Of a stretch of DNA of 64,000 bases, positions 8,365 to 17,149 are shown piece by piece. A program made the translations under genes and the position numbers. The notes beneath the pieces are model-generated. The model was not told the DNA's origin. It saw nothing but the letters and a program-made list of their open reading frames with translations, and ran no database searches. Each line of letters begins with the position of its first letter. Position 1 is the stretch's first letter. Location: positions 992,001 to 1,056,000 of the forward strand of contig NZ_CP155075.1 in assembly GCF_039621805.1 (NCBI RefSeq), given 5' to 3'. The stretch is from Paraburkholderia sp. PREW-6R. Its GTDB lineage: Bacteria; Pseudomonadota; Gammaproteobacteria; Burkholderiales; Burkholderiaceae.

Positions 8365-9524
8365 GCGACATTCCCGATGACCCGTATCAGGACATGCGCG
8401 ACGCCGTCCGCGACCTCTGCAGCCAGTTCTCGGCGGAGTATTTCCGCAAGGTCGACGAAGCACGCGGCTACCCGGCCGAATTCGTCGATGCGCTCACGAA
8501 GGCCGGCTGGCTGGCCGCACTGATTCCGCAGCAATTCGGCGGCTCCGGCCTCGGTCTGACCGAAGCCTCGGTCATCATGGAGGAAATCAACCGCAGCGGC
8601 GGCAACTCCGGTGCCTGCCACGGCCAGATGTACAACATGGGCACGCTGCTGCGGCATGGTTCCGACGAACAGAAGGCTCAATATCTGCCGAAAATCGCCT
8701 CGGGCGAGCTGCGCCTCCAGTCGATGGGCGTCACTGAGCCGACGACGGGCACCGATACGACGAACATCAAGACCACGGCCGTTCGCAAGGGCGACCGCTA
8801 CGTCATCAACGGGCAGAAGGTCTGGATTTCGCGTATCCAGCATTCCGACATGATGATTCTGCTGGCGCGCACCACGCCGCTGTCAGAGGTGAAAAAGAAG
8901 AGCGAAGGCATGTCGATTTTCCTCGTCGACCTGCACGACGCCGTCAGGAACGGCATGACGATCCGTCCGATTCGCAACATGGTCAATCACGAAACGAACG
9001 AACTTTTCTTCGACAACCTCGAAATCCCGGCCGACAACCTCATTGGCGAGGAAGGTAAGGGCTTCAGATACATCCTCGACGGCCTGAATGCCGAGCGCAC
9101 ACTGATTGCAGCCGAATGTATCGGCGACGGCTACTGGTTCGTCGACAAGGTATCGCAATACGTGAAGGACCGCGTCGTGTTCGGCCGGCCCATCGGCCAG
9201 AACCAGGGCGTTCAATTCCCGATCGCTCGCTCGTACATCAACGTTGAGGCTGCGAGCCTGATGCGCTTCGAAGCCGCCCGTCGATTCGACGCCCATCAGC
9301 AATGCGGCGCGCAGGCAAACATGGCCAAGCTGCTGGCTGCTGATGCTTCGTGGGAAGCCGCGAACGCGTGCCTGCAGTTTCACGGCGGCTTCGGCTTCGC
9401 CTGCGAATACGACGTCGAGCGCAAGTTTCGCGAGACGCGCCTGTATCAGGTCGCGCCGATTTCCACGAACCTGATTCTGTCCTACGTTGCCGAACACATC
9501 CTCGGTCTGCCGCGCTCGTTCTAG
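8361..9524 (+). CDS. Acyl-CoA dehydrogenase
   Basis: A flavoprotein of 387 residues that introduces a 2,3 double bond into an acyl-CoA thioester, passing electrons to ETF. The N-terminal helical domain, the FAD/substrate segment MGVTEPTTGTDTTNIKT (about residues 127-143), the KVWISRIQHSDMMILLART strand and the C-terminal segment FHGGFGFACEYDVERKFRETR are all present. The usual C-terminal YEGTS catalytic-Glu motif is replaced by YQVAPIST. A Glu in GLNAERTLIAAE aligns by eye with the helix-G base used in isovaleryl- and long-chain-type enzymes, so activity can be retained. The start overlaps the stop of a 30-codon ORF. Chain specificity is unknown. Confidence 0.9.
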   Translation: MSDIPDDPYQDMRDAVRDLCSQFSAEYFRKVDEARGYPAEFVDALTKAGWLAALIPQQFGGSGLGLTEASVIMEEINRSGGNSGACHGQMYNMGTLLRHGSDEQKAQYLPKIASGELRLQSMGVTEPTTGTDTTNIKTTAVRKGDRYVINGQKVWISRIQHSDMMILLARTTPLSEVKKKSEGMSIFLVDLHDAVRNGMTIRPIRNMVNHETNELFFDNLEIPADNLIGEEGKGFRYILDGLNAERTLIAAECIGDGYWFVDKVSQYVKDRVVFGRPIGQNQGVQFPIARSYINVEAASLMRFEAARRFDAHQQCGAQANMAKLLAADASWEAANACLQFHGGFGFACEYDVERKFRETRLYQVAPISTNLILSYVAEHILGLPRSF

Positions 9525-9844
9525 CAGGCGGCCCGACAAGTTGCCAGCGGACGAGCGGAAGCCGGTTTGCGTTTCCGGTAGTCAGCTGGTGGACCTCGCG
9601 GCAGATGAACGGTTCTCATCTAACCGTTGCCGCGTCGCAAACCGCGAGGACGGCGGTAGAAGCACCCGCACTGCTGCCGCCGCGCTTTTTGCCGAAGATG
9701 CACTGCGGATCGACCTGGTGTCCGCGCTCGGCGAATACACGGCTACGTACCCGGCACGTCGCGAAGACTTAAGAAATCGCCCGTCTGTTCAGCGATCATG
9801 TCGGCCACATTGCGTGTGGCATTTGCCAACACGATCACACGACT
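9525..9844. other. Spacer between convergent genes
   Basis: About 320 bases between the stop codons of the acyl-CoA dehydrogenase and the GntR gene. I see no gene and no strong hairpin with a T-tract. Confidence 0.5.
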
Positions 9845-10543
9845 TCATCCCGACTCAGTCCACCGTATTTCGGACGCCTTCAGATGGCTGCGCATCGCAG
9901 ATTGAGCCGCGAGCGGATCGCGCTCTTCGAGCGCACGATAGATCGCCTCATGTTCTGCGAGCGCCGCCGCCCAGGTCTGCCCCGTCTCTGCACGACCGCT
10001 CAGGCGCGCTGAAATCGGACTGTGACGCTCATCGAACAGTTCGGTCACCATCCGGACCAAGACGAGATTGCCGGTCATCTCCGCGATCGCCACGTGGAAC
10101 GCGCGATCGTGCTCGAGTGGAGAACGCCCTGCGTTGATCTGCGCGCGCATCCCGTCGAGCGTCTCGCGCAGGCGGGTCAACCGCTCCGGCGTAATCAGCG
10201 CGGCGGCCAACACGATCAGCGAGCCTTCCAGAACCGCACGCGCCTGCATCAACTCGTACGGACTTTCTCCCAGCGCAACGGTGGCATTCGGCGAACGCTC
10301 GGGTATCCGGCACACATAGACACCGGAGCCCTGGCGAATCTCAATGGAGCCTGCGATCTCCAGCGCGATCAACGCTTCCCGCAGTGATGGCCGCGAAACG
10401 CCCAACTGCTGCGCAAGATCGCGCTCGGGAGGCAAGCGTGTGCCCTGCGCGAAGTCACCCGACTGGATAAGCGCCCGAATCTGGTCGGCGATGTGCTGAT
10501 AGAGACGTTTCGTCTCGACCTGTTTGAGTCGGGTGCTGGTCAA
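9845..10543 (-). CDS. GntR-family regulator with FCD domain
   Basis: A FadR-subfamily GntR regulator of 232 residues. The start taken is a TTG at 10543 because GGAGG lies four bases upstream on the coding strand, and the protein then begins MTSTRLKQVETKRLYQ, the normal beginning of the winged helix-turn-helix. The frame runs on to 10735, but that region is the promoter area. HTH residues about 15-75 include LPPERDLAQQLGVSRPSLREAL and IEIRQGSGVYV; the helical FCD effector domain covers about 95-220. It diverges from the sugar ABC operon, and a repeated TGG-N5-CCA box in between overlaps that operon's promoter. This points to repression relieved by a sugar acid or phosphorylated sugar. Confidence 0.92.
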   Translation of the reverse strand: MTSTRLKQVETKRLYQHIADQIRALIQSGDFAQGTRLPPERDLAQQLGVSRPSLREALIALEIAGSIEIRQGSGVYVCRIPERSPNATVALGESPYELMQARAVLEGSLIVLAAALITPERLTRLRETLDGMRAQINAGRSPLEHDRAFHVAIAEMTGNLVLVRMVTELFDERHSPISARLSGRAETGQTWAAALAEHEAIYRALEERDPLAAQSAMRSHLKASEIRWTESG

Positions 10544-10586
10544 ACGTCCTCCGTGGAACCGGTATGTCGCGTGCGTCGCTGATGGC

Positions 10587-10617
10587 CCAAACTTAGGTTT
10601 GGTCAGGCCAATTAACG
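10587..10617. promoter_or_regulatory. Candidate GntR operator near the regulator's own start
   Basis: Two overlapping inverted repeats: CCAAAC-TTAG-GTTTGG (10587-10602) and TGG-TCAGG-CCA (10600-10610). The second runs into ATTAACG, so 10608-10617 reads CCAATTAACG, identical to the site at 10769-10778. It lies 44 bases upstream of the gntR start, consistent with autoregulation. Confidence 0.6.
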
Positions 10618-10760
10618 GGAATGAAAACTGGTGACGATTATAGGCCACCTCGTCATTGCGACCAAAGAACCTTCGTTCGAGGCTAAATCCCACGTCCGTA
10701 AGTCTCTTACCATCAGCGTCACCTATGGTGCGCATGAAGCCGACCCATCGAAGACAAAAG

Positions 10761-10793
10761 TGGCTTGACCAATTAACGCGGCGTGCCTATGAT
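10761..10793 (+). promoter_or_regulatory. Sigma70 promoter overlapped by a GntR operator
   Basis: TTGACC (10765-10770) and TATGAT (10788-10793) are separated by exactly 17 bases, a near-consensus -35/-10 pair pointing to the ABC operon. The -35 box lies inside TGG-CTTGA-CCA (10761-10771) followed by ATTAACG, repeating the element at 10600-10617. A repressor bound here would block RNA polymerase. Transcription should begin near 10800. Confidence 0.65.
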
Positions 10794-10896
10794 CAAGTTG
10801 CCGTCGCCGTTCGCTACCGTACCGGTTGCGGCTTCGTTTTGAGAAGAACAAAACCACGTACCCGCCCCACGGCGGCGTCACGAACTGGAGACAGCC

Positions 10897-12606
10897 TTGC
10901 TGGAATTCCCGACACGGCCCGCGCCGCGCCGCGCTCTATCGGCGCGCCCGCATTCTGGTCATGCCCGCCTCGCAGTTGCTCCGGGCGAACATCGTATGGC
11001 TGCCCCGTCCGCGCAGGCGTCGGCGTCCGAGCCGGCAAACGCGCCGCCTGCCGATGCGCCCTCCCGCTCCTTACGGCCAGACGGCAATGCCGAGTTGTTG
11101 CGTCTCACGGGCGTGACCAAGCGCTTCCCGGGCGTCGTCGCATTGGACAGCGTCAGCTTCGACTTGCAGCGGGCCGAGGTTCACGCCGTATGCGGAGAAA
11201 ACGGCGCGGGCAAATCGACGCTGATGAAAATCATCAGCGGCCAGTACCTGCCCGACGATGGCTCCATCGTCTACAAGGGCAGCGAATGCCGCTTTGCTTC
11301 GTCGCTCGAAGCCCAGGCGGCAGGCATCGCCATCATTCACCAGGAGCTGAACCTGGTGCCGCACCTGTCGGTGGCGGAGAACATCTTTCTCGCCCGTGAG
11401 CCGCGCCGCGGGGTGTTCGTCGATCGGGCGCGTCTGCGCGCCGATGCGCAGCGCTGCCTCGACCGGCTCGGTGTCGACATCGCACCGGGAACACTCGTGC
11501 GCACGCTCCCAGTCGCGCAACGGCAAATGGTGGAAATCGCCAAGGCGCTCTCGCTGGACGCCGAAGTCCTGATCATGGACGAGCCGACGTCGTCCCTCAC
11601 GGAGACGGAGACCCGCCAGCTGTTCAGGATCATTCACGAGCTGAAACGCGCCGGCGTCGGAATCATTTATATCTCGCACCGGCTCGATGAAATGACCGAG
11701 ATCGTCGACCGCGTCACCGTCATGCGCGACGGACGTTACGTATCGACCGATGTGTTTCGCGAAACCACCATCGATAAGGTCGTCGCACGCATGGTCGGCC
11801 GTTCGCTCGAAGATAAGTTTCCGCCGCGCACGTCCGTTCCGACGCAGGAGGTCCTGCTGTCGGTCGATCAATTGACGCGCGCGAATGTGTTCGGACCCGT
11901 CAGCTTCGAATTGCGGCGCGGCGAAATTCTGGGCTTCGCCGGCTTGATGGGCGCGGGTCGCACGGAAGTGGCGCGCGCGATCTTCGGCGCCGATCTGCCC
12001 GACAGCGGCACGATCAGGCTGGGCAACGAGACCCTTGCGATACGTTCGCCAATCGACGCTATCCGGCGCGGCATTGCGTACCTGTCCGAAGACCGCAAGG
12101 CCAACGGCCTGTCGCTCAACATGCCTGTGGCCAGCAATATCACCCTGGCCAACATGGGTGCGGTCTCGAACCGCCTGGGATTCATCCGCTTCGCGGCCGA
12201 GGCCGCCGTGGCGAAACGCTATGTGGACGCGCTGGGCATACGCACGCCAAGCGTCAGGCAAGTCGCACGCAACCTGTCAGGCGGCAATCAGCAAAAGGTC
12301 GTTATCAGCAAGTGGCTGTTTCGCGACTCCCGGGTGCTGTTCTTCGACGAGCCCACCCGCGGCATCGACGTCGGCGCCAAATTCGCGATCTACGAGCTGC
12401 TCGACAAGCTGGCGGCGCAAGGCATCGGCGTGGTCATGATCAGCTCCGAACTCCCCGAGATTCTCGGTATGACGGATCGCGTGGCCGTATTTCATGAGGG
12501 CGACCTCGTGACGATCCTCGAGACCCGTCAAACGAGTCAGGAAGAAATCATGCATTACGCCTCGGGACGCAGAGGCGCTTCGGATACCCTGGGAGCTTCG
12601 CAATGA
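10897..12606 (+). CDS. Sugar ABC transporter ATPase (CUT2, RbsA/MglA type)
   Basis: The energising subunit of a CUT2 sugar importer, with two tandem ABC domains as in RbsA, MglA and XylG. Domain 1 has Walker A GENGAGKST, domain 1 Walker B LIMDEPTSSL and the switch His in IYISHRLDEM; domain 2 begins near residue 315, has the degenerate nucleotide site usual for the family (GLMGAGRTE), signature LSGGNQQKVVISKWL and VLFFDEPTRGIDVG. The start entered is a TTG at 10897 with CTGGAG seven bases upstream (569 residues); an ATG at 10996 gives a shorter, more usual N-terminus but no ribosome site. The first 65 residues are Pro/Ala/Arg-rich and probably unstructured. The stop overlaps the permease start (ATGA). 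Confidence 0.93.
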   Translation: MLEFPTRPAPRRALSARPHSGHARLAVAPGEHRMAAPSAQASASEPANAPPADAPSRSLRPDGNAELLRLTGVTKRFPGVVALDSVSFDLQRAEVHAVCGENGAGKSTLMKIISGQYLPDDGSIVYKGSECRFASSLEAQAAGIAIIHQELNLVPHLSVAENIFLAREPRRGVFVDRARLRADAQRCLDRLGVDIAPGTLVRTLPVAQRQMVEIAKALSLDAEVLIMDEPTSSLTETETRQLFRIIHELKRAGVGIIYISHRLDEMTEIVDRVTVMRDGRYVSTDVFRETTIDKVVARMVGRSLEDKFPPRTSVPTQEVLLSVDQLTRANVFGPVSFELRRGEILGFAGLMGAGRTEVARAIFGADLPDSGTIRLGNETLAIRSPIDAIRRGIAYLSEDRKANGLSLNMPVASNITLANMGAVSNRLGFIRFAAEAAVAKRYVDALGIRTPSVRQVARNLSGGNQQKVVISKWLFRDSRVLFFDEPTRGIDVGAKFAIYELLDKLAAQGIGVVMISSELPEILGMTDRVAVFHEGDLVTILETRQTSQEEIMHYASGRRGASDTLGASQ

Positions 12607-13619
12607 GCACGCTTACACGTCCCACCTCTTCGCTTGCGAGCGAACGGCGCAAGGATCTGATCCAGAAGTTTGCCGCCTTCGCCAGCCTGATTGTGATGAT
12701 CCTGGTGTTCTCGTCGACGAGCGAGGCTTTCCACACCGTCGACAACGCGATGACCGTCGCGCTGCAGGTAACCTCGATTGCGTACCTTGGCGTCGCCGCG
12801 ACCTGCGTCATCATCACGGGCGGCATCGACCTGTCGGTCGGCTCGGTGCTCGCGCTGTCCGGTGTCGTGGCGGCCCTCGCGGTGAAGGCCGGCATGCCGG
12901 TCACCGTCGGCATGCTGCTTGGCATCGTGGTCGGCGCGCTGTGCGGCGTGGTGAACGGTCTGTGTGTCACGCGCATGCGCCTGCCGCCGTTTATCGCCAC
13001 GCTCGGCATGATGCTCGTGGCGCGTGGCCTGGCACTGCAAATCACTGGCGCGCGGCCCGTGTCGGGACTGGGTGATGCCTTCGGCGTGCTGGGCAACGGC
13101 GCGTTGTTCAGGATCGAGACGATCGGGGCGGACGGCTTTCCCGACGTGAAGTTTCCAGGTATCCCGTACCCTGTGATTCTGATGATCGTCATTGCGATCG
13201 CGGTCTCGATCATGCTTAGCCGCACCACGCTCGGCAGGCATATCTATGCTGTCGGCTCGAACGCCGAAGCAGCCAGGCTATCCGGCGTCAATGTCGCGCG
13301 CGTGACGATGTTTACTTACGTGCTCTCCGGCGCGCTTGCAGGCGTGACCGGCTGTGTGCTGATGTCGCGACTGCTCACCGCGCAGCCGAATGAAGGCGTG
13401 ATGTACGAACTTGACGCGATTGCCAGTGCGGTGATCGGCGGCACCTCGCTGATGGGCGGCGTCGGCACGATTTCCGGCACGGCTATCGGCGCGTTCGTGA
13501 TCGGCATTCTGCGTAATGGGTTGAACATGAATGGAGTCTCCAGCTTCATTCAACAAATCATCATCGGCCTGGTGATTCTGGGCACTGTCTGGATCGACCA
13601 GCTCCGCAATCGCCGGTGA
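12603..13619 (+). CDS. Sugar ABC transporter permease (CUT2, RbsC type)
   Basis: The membrane-spanning subunit of the CUT2 importer, 338 residues with 8-10 hydrophobic spans. The family block CVIITGGIDLSVGSVLALSG lies near residue 75 and RTTLGRHIYAVGSNAEAARLSGV near 205; the end has GTAIGAFVIGILRNGLNMNG. Its ATG overlaps the TGA of the ATPase gene, so the two are translated together. The partner binding protein follows after 81 bases. Sequence alone does not give the sugar. Confidence 0.95.
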   Translation: MSTLTRPTSSLASERRKDLIQKFAAFASLIVMILVFSSTSEAFHTVDNAMTVALQVTSIAYLGVAATCVIITGGIDLSVGSVLALSGVVAALAVKAGMPVTVGMLLGIVVGALCGVVNGLCVTRMRLPPFIATLGMMLVARGLALQITGARPVSGLGDAFGVLGNGALFRIETIGADGFPDVKFPGIPYPVILMIVIAIAVSIMLSRTTLGRHIYAVGSNAEAARLSGVNVARVTMFTYVLSGALAGVTGCVLMSRLLTAQPNEGVMYELDAIASAVIGGTSLMGGVGTISGTAIGAFVIGILRNGLNMNGVSSFIQQIIIGLVILGTVWIDQLRNRR

Positions 13620-13700
13620 TATGCATCGGCGTTTCGGACCGGCTGGTCTGCTGCGCCGAGAAGTCCACGTACTACAACAAATCCTCACAGGAGTAGAGAC

Positions 13701-14645
13701 ATGCGCACATTCCAACTGAGCATGCTGGCCGCCACGCTGATGCTGGCCACCGGACTTGCTCACGCCGCCGGTGGCGAGATCGCGGTGATCGTCAAGACAT
13801 CGAGTTCCAACTACTGGCAGAACGTCCAGAAGGGCGCCAACGCGGCAATGGGTCAACTCAAGGGCTACACGATGACTTTCCAGGGCCCGGCGACGGAAAC
13901 CGCCATTGCCGACGAAGTCAACATGGTCGAGAACGCGGTGAATCGCAAGGTGGCCGGCATCGTGCTCGCGCCGTCCGATCCCGACGCACTCGTGCCGGCC
14001 GTCAAGAAGGCGTGGGAAGCGCATATCCCGGTCGTGATCATCGACTCCGCGCTCTCCGATTCGGGCAAGCAGTATTACCAGTCATTCCTCTCGACCGACA
14101 ACAGGAAGGCGGGCGAACTGTGCGCCAAAGCGCTGATCGACCGCGTGGGCCAAAGCGGCAAGGTTGCGATCATGTCCTACGTGGCCGGTGCGGGCTCGGA
14201 GATCGGCCGGGTCGGCGGCTTCCGCGACTATCTGAAGGCACATTCGCAACTGCAGGTGGTGGGACCGTTCTATTCCAACTCGCAGATGGCGACCGCGCTG
14301 AACCAGACCACCGACACATTGACCGCTAATCCCGACCTCAAGGGCATGTTCGGCGCGAATGAGCCCACCGCGGTCGGCATGGGCCGCGCACTCGAACAGT
14401 CCGGCAAAGCCGGCAAGGTAGTGGCGATCGGCTTCGACGGCAATCAGGATCTGCAGGGCTTCATCAGGGACGGCACGCTCGCCGCCACCGCCGTGCAGGG
14501 CTCGTATCAGATGGGCGAGCTAGGCGTGAAGACAGTGGTCAATCTGATCGAGAAAAAGCCGGTGTCGAAAAACTTGGACACCGGCGTGGTGATGGTGACC
14601 AAAGAGAACATCGACAAGCCCGAAGCGAAGAACGTGCTGTATTGA
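13701..14645 (+). CDS. Sugar ABC transporter periplasmic binding protein (RbsB type)
   Basis: A periplasmic binding protein of the type I sugar-binding (RbsB/LacI-like) fold, 314 residues, with AGGAG nine bases before the ATG. Residues 1-22 form a signal peptide ending LAHAAGG. The mature start EIAVIVKTSSSNYWQNVQKGAN, VAGIVLAPSDPDAL near residue 95 and GMFGANEPTAVGMGRALEQ near 215 are family blocks. It delivers substrate to the permease and ATPase encoded just upstream. A 7-bp-stem hairpin follows the gene and may stabilise this part of the message, since binding proteins are needed in excess. Confidence 0.95.
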   Translation: MRTFQLSMLAATLMLATGLAHAAGGEIAVIVKTSSSNYWQNVQKGANAAMGQLKGYTMTFQGPATETAIADEVNMVENAVNRKVAGIVLAPSDPDALVPAVKKAWEAHIPVVIIDSALSDSGKQYYQSFLSTDNRKAGELCAKALIDRVGQSGKVAIMSYVAGAGSEIGRVGGFRDYLKAHSQLQVVGPFYSNSQMATALNQTTDTLTANPDLKGMFGANEPTAVGMGRALEQSGKAGKVVAIGFDGNQDLQGFIRDGTLAATAVQGSYQMGELGVKTVVNLIEKKPVSKNLDTGVVMVTKENIDKPEAKNVLY

Positions 14646-14658
14646 TCGAACTGGCCGA

Positions 14659-14687
14659 CCGGGCGGCTCGATATCGCTCTCGCCCGG
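14659..14687 (+). other. Hairpin after the binding-protein gene
   Basis: Arms CCGGGCG and CGCCCGG flank a 15-base loop and no T-tract follows. It is better read as an mRNA-stabilising or processing hairpin inside the operon than as a terminator. Confidence 0.45.
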
Positions 14688-14753
14688 CCGCCGCTGCAGA
14701 CGTATTCGAACCAACGCTGCGCCGCTCGAAAGGGCAATGAACCAAGGATTGCT

Positions 14754-15764
14754 ATGCTTACCGTCATATGCGAGACGCCAGGAAAGCTGATTGCACAGGA
14801 AAGGCCCAAACCCGAAACGGGAGGAAACGACGTGCTGCTGCGCGTCAAGCGTGTCGGCGTGTGCGGTACGGACTTGCATATTTTCACGGGCAATCAGCCT
14901 TATCTGGCTTATCCGCGTGTGATGGGCCATGAGTTGTCCGGCATCGTCGAAGAGGCGCCCCCGCACAGTGGACTCGTTGCTGGCGATCAGGTCTTCGTGA
15001 TGCCGTATCTGTCCTGCGGCCAATGCATTGCGTGCCGCCGCGGCAAGACCAATTGCTGCGTGAATATCCAGGTGTTGGGCGTGCATCGAGACGGCGCGTT
15101 CACCGAGTACCTGAGCGTTCCCGCGCAGTTCGTTCACAAAGCCGAAGGCATCACGCTCGATCAGGCGGCCATGGTCGAGTTTCTTGCAATCGGCGCGCAT
15201 GCGGTCAGGCGTGGCGACGTGAAGCAGGGTGAACGCGTGCTGGTCGTTGGCGCGGGGCCGATTGGCATGGCGGTGCTGACCTTCAGCAGGCTGCGCGGTG
15301 CGACGGTAACCGCGCTCGATACGCGTGCGGACCGGCTCGGTTTCTGCGTTGAGCAACTGGGCGCCGCGGCCGCGGTGCAGATCGGCGCCGACGATCACGC
15401 GCAGTTGTCGGAACTGACGGACGGCGACTTCTTCGATGTCGTGTTCGATGCGACCGGCAACCCCAAGGCAATGGAACGCGGCTTTCAGTTCATTGCCCAT
15501 GGCGGCCGGTATGTACTCGTGTCGATCGTAGCCGACACGATCACTTTTTCGGACCCCGAGTTCCACAAGCGCGAAGCCACCCTGCTTGGCAGCCGCAACG
15601 CGACGCTCGAGGACTTCGACACCGTCATCAAGGCGATGCGGGCGGGCCATATCCCGGACCGCGCGCTGAATACGCATCGGCTGGCGCTGACCGATGTCCC
15701 CGCCCGCTTTGCGACACTGCTCGATCCTGCCGGCGGTGTCGTCAAAGCTATCGTGGAATGTTAG
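14754..15764 (+). CDS. Zinc-dependent alcohol dehydrogenase, L-galactonate 5-dehydrogenase (LgoD)-like
   Basis: A medium-chain zinc dehydrogenase of 336 residues. Catalytic zinc ligands appear in GVCGTDLH and GHE; a structural-zinc Cys cluster occurs near residues 86-100 (CGQCIACRRGKTNCC); the NAD fold has VVGAGPIGMAV. The stretches GNQPYLAYPRVMGHE and FSDPEFHKREATLLGSRNAT with EDF strongly resemble the E. coli L-galactonate 5-dehydrogenase YjjN/LgoD as I recall it. The downstream overlapping gene encodes a UxaB-like reductase, which would take the product, D-tagaturonate, to D-altronate. The assignment is by resemblance and context; related sugar dehydrogenases (sorbitol, fucose) remain possible. 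Confidence 0.85.
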   Translation: MLTVICETPGKLIAQERPKPETGGNDVLLRVKRVGVCGTDLHIFTGNQPYLAYPRVMGHELSGIVEEAPPHSGLVAGDQVFVMPYLSCGQCIACRRGKTNCCVNIQVLGVHRDGAFTEYLSVPAQFVHKAEGITLDQAAMVEFLAIGAHAVRRGDVKQGERVLVVGAGPIGMAVLTFSRLRGATVTALDTRADRLGFCVEQLGAAAAVQIGADDHAQLSELTDGDFFDVVFDATGNPKAMERGFQFIAHGGRYVLVSIVADTITFSDPEFHKREATLLGSRNATLEDFDTVIKAMRAGHIPDRALNTHRLALTDVPARFATLLDPAGGVVKAIVEC

Positions 15765-16957
15765 CGATGCACTCTTCGCATGACGAAGCGCAGGCCCCGG
15801 CCGCACCGCTCACGCAGCCCATTCTGCAATTCGGCACGAGCCGTTTCCTGCAGGCGCACGTTGATCTATTCGTCTCAGAGGCGCTCGAATCCGGCCAGCA
15901 AGGGGCGGCGTCCGGCGGCATTGCCGTGGTTCAGACCACAGAAAGCGCCGACAGCGCCGCGCGCATCGCCGCTTTTGCGACCGGCGCCGGCTACCCGGTG
16001 CATCTACGGGGGCTGCATTCGGGCCGATTGATCGACGTGACCCTGACCGCACGAGCGATTCGCCAAGCCGTCCACGTGCGCAGGGATTGGGCACTGCTGC
16101 GCGAGGCGATCGCCGGTCCCGTGCGGATCATTGTTTCGAACACGGGGGACCAGGGTTATCAACTCGATGAACGCGATAACGCTGACATTTTCGCCGACCC
16201 GAGCCGCGTACCGCACAGCTTCCCCGCCAGACTGCTGTCCCTGTTGCACACGAGATGGCAAAAGCAGCCCGATGCACCGCTATCGCTGTTTCCTTGCGAA
16301 CTGATCGAGAAAAACGGGGAGGTGTTAAAGGGCATCGTCGTGGGCTTGGCGTTGCAATGGCAGATGCCCGGCGACTTGATCCGCTATCTGGCTGACCACT
16401 GCGTGTGGGCCAATTCGCTGGTCGACCGGATTGTGTCGGAGCCGATCCGGCCGATAGGCGCGGTGGCGGAACCGTACGCATTGTGGGCGATCGAGCAGCA
16501 GCCCCGGCTGCAGATACCGTGTGTCCATCCTTCGATCGTACTGACGGAGAATCTCCAGCATTTCGAGCGGCGCAAGCTGTTCCTGCTGAATCTCGCGCAT
16601 ACATTTCTCGCGGAGCGCTGGTTACGCGATGCGCGCGCCGCTGAAGAGACGGTCCTGAATGCGATGAGCGATCCTGTCCTGCGCGCGGAACTGGAGGCCA
16701 TATGGCAACAAGAGGTCTTGCCGGTATTCGATCTCCTCGGTGAAGGGGATGACGCGTTGGCCTACGTTGCGCAGGTCCGCGAACGCTTGCTCAACCCCTT
16801 TCTGGCGCACCGCCTTGCCGATATTGCGCAGAATCATGAGCAGAAGAAGCAGCGTCGGATTGCGCCATTACTGGCATTGGCGGCGTCTTTGACACAAGCC
16901 AACGGCACGCGGATCGAGCAACCCCGTCTGACAGACATCATGGCTAGCGGAATCTGA
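15758..16957 (+). CDS. Mannitol dehydrogenase family oxidoreductase, tagaturonate reductase (UxaB)-like
   Basis: A 399-residue member of the polyol-specific long-chain dehydrogenase family. The N-terminus LQFGTSRFLQAHVDLFVSEA carries the G-x-G-x-F-type dinucleotide motif, ISNTG-like VSNTGDQGY lies near residue 128, and FPCELIEKNGEVLKGIV plus FERRKLFLLNLAHTFLA are the catalytic-domain blocks (Lys in ERRKLFLLN). It starts at an ATG overlapping the end of the LgoD-like gene by seven bases; a second ATG lies nine bases on. UxaB-type enzymes reduce D-tagaturonate to D-altronate, UxuB types D-fructuronate to D-mannonate. The neighbour favours the first. Confidence 0.85.
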   Translation: MLAMHSSHDEAQAPAAPLTQPILQFGTSRFLQAHVDLFVSEALESGQQGAASGGIAVVQTTESADSAARIAAFATGAGYPVHLRGLHSGRLIDVTLTARAIRQAVHVRRDWALLREAIAGPVRIIVSNTGDQGYQLDERDNADIFADPSRVPHSFPARLLSLLHTRWQKQPDAPLSLFPCELIEKNGEVLKGIVVGLALQWQMPGDLIRYLADHCVWANSLVDRIVSEPIRPIGAVAEPYALWAIEQQPRLQIPCVHPSIVLTENLQHFERRKLFLLNLAHTFLAERWLRDARAAEETVLNAMSDPVLRAELEAIWQQEVLPVFDLLGEGDDALAYVAQVRERLLNPFLAHRLADIAQNHEQKKQRRIAPLLALAASLTQANGTRIEQPRLTDIMASGI

Positions 16958-17149
16958 CGCGGCACTTGCGCTGCGCGGCGGTGCGTCGTTCATACGAACA
17001 CCGCGTCGACCACGACACTGATTGCGCCAGGTATCCCGGTCCTGTTACTCCGGAAGTGTTCTTCGAGTGCCGATGCGCCCGCCTTCAAGTCCTCCGGACA
17101 CCACGGCGCTATTGTTGCGAGCTGGCACAAGGTGCACGCACAAGACCTG

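Noticed and set aside
14520..15806. 428-codon minus-strand frame opposite the LgoD-like gene
   Set aside because: It shows no domain, and the plus strand carries clear zinc-dehydrogenase motifs.
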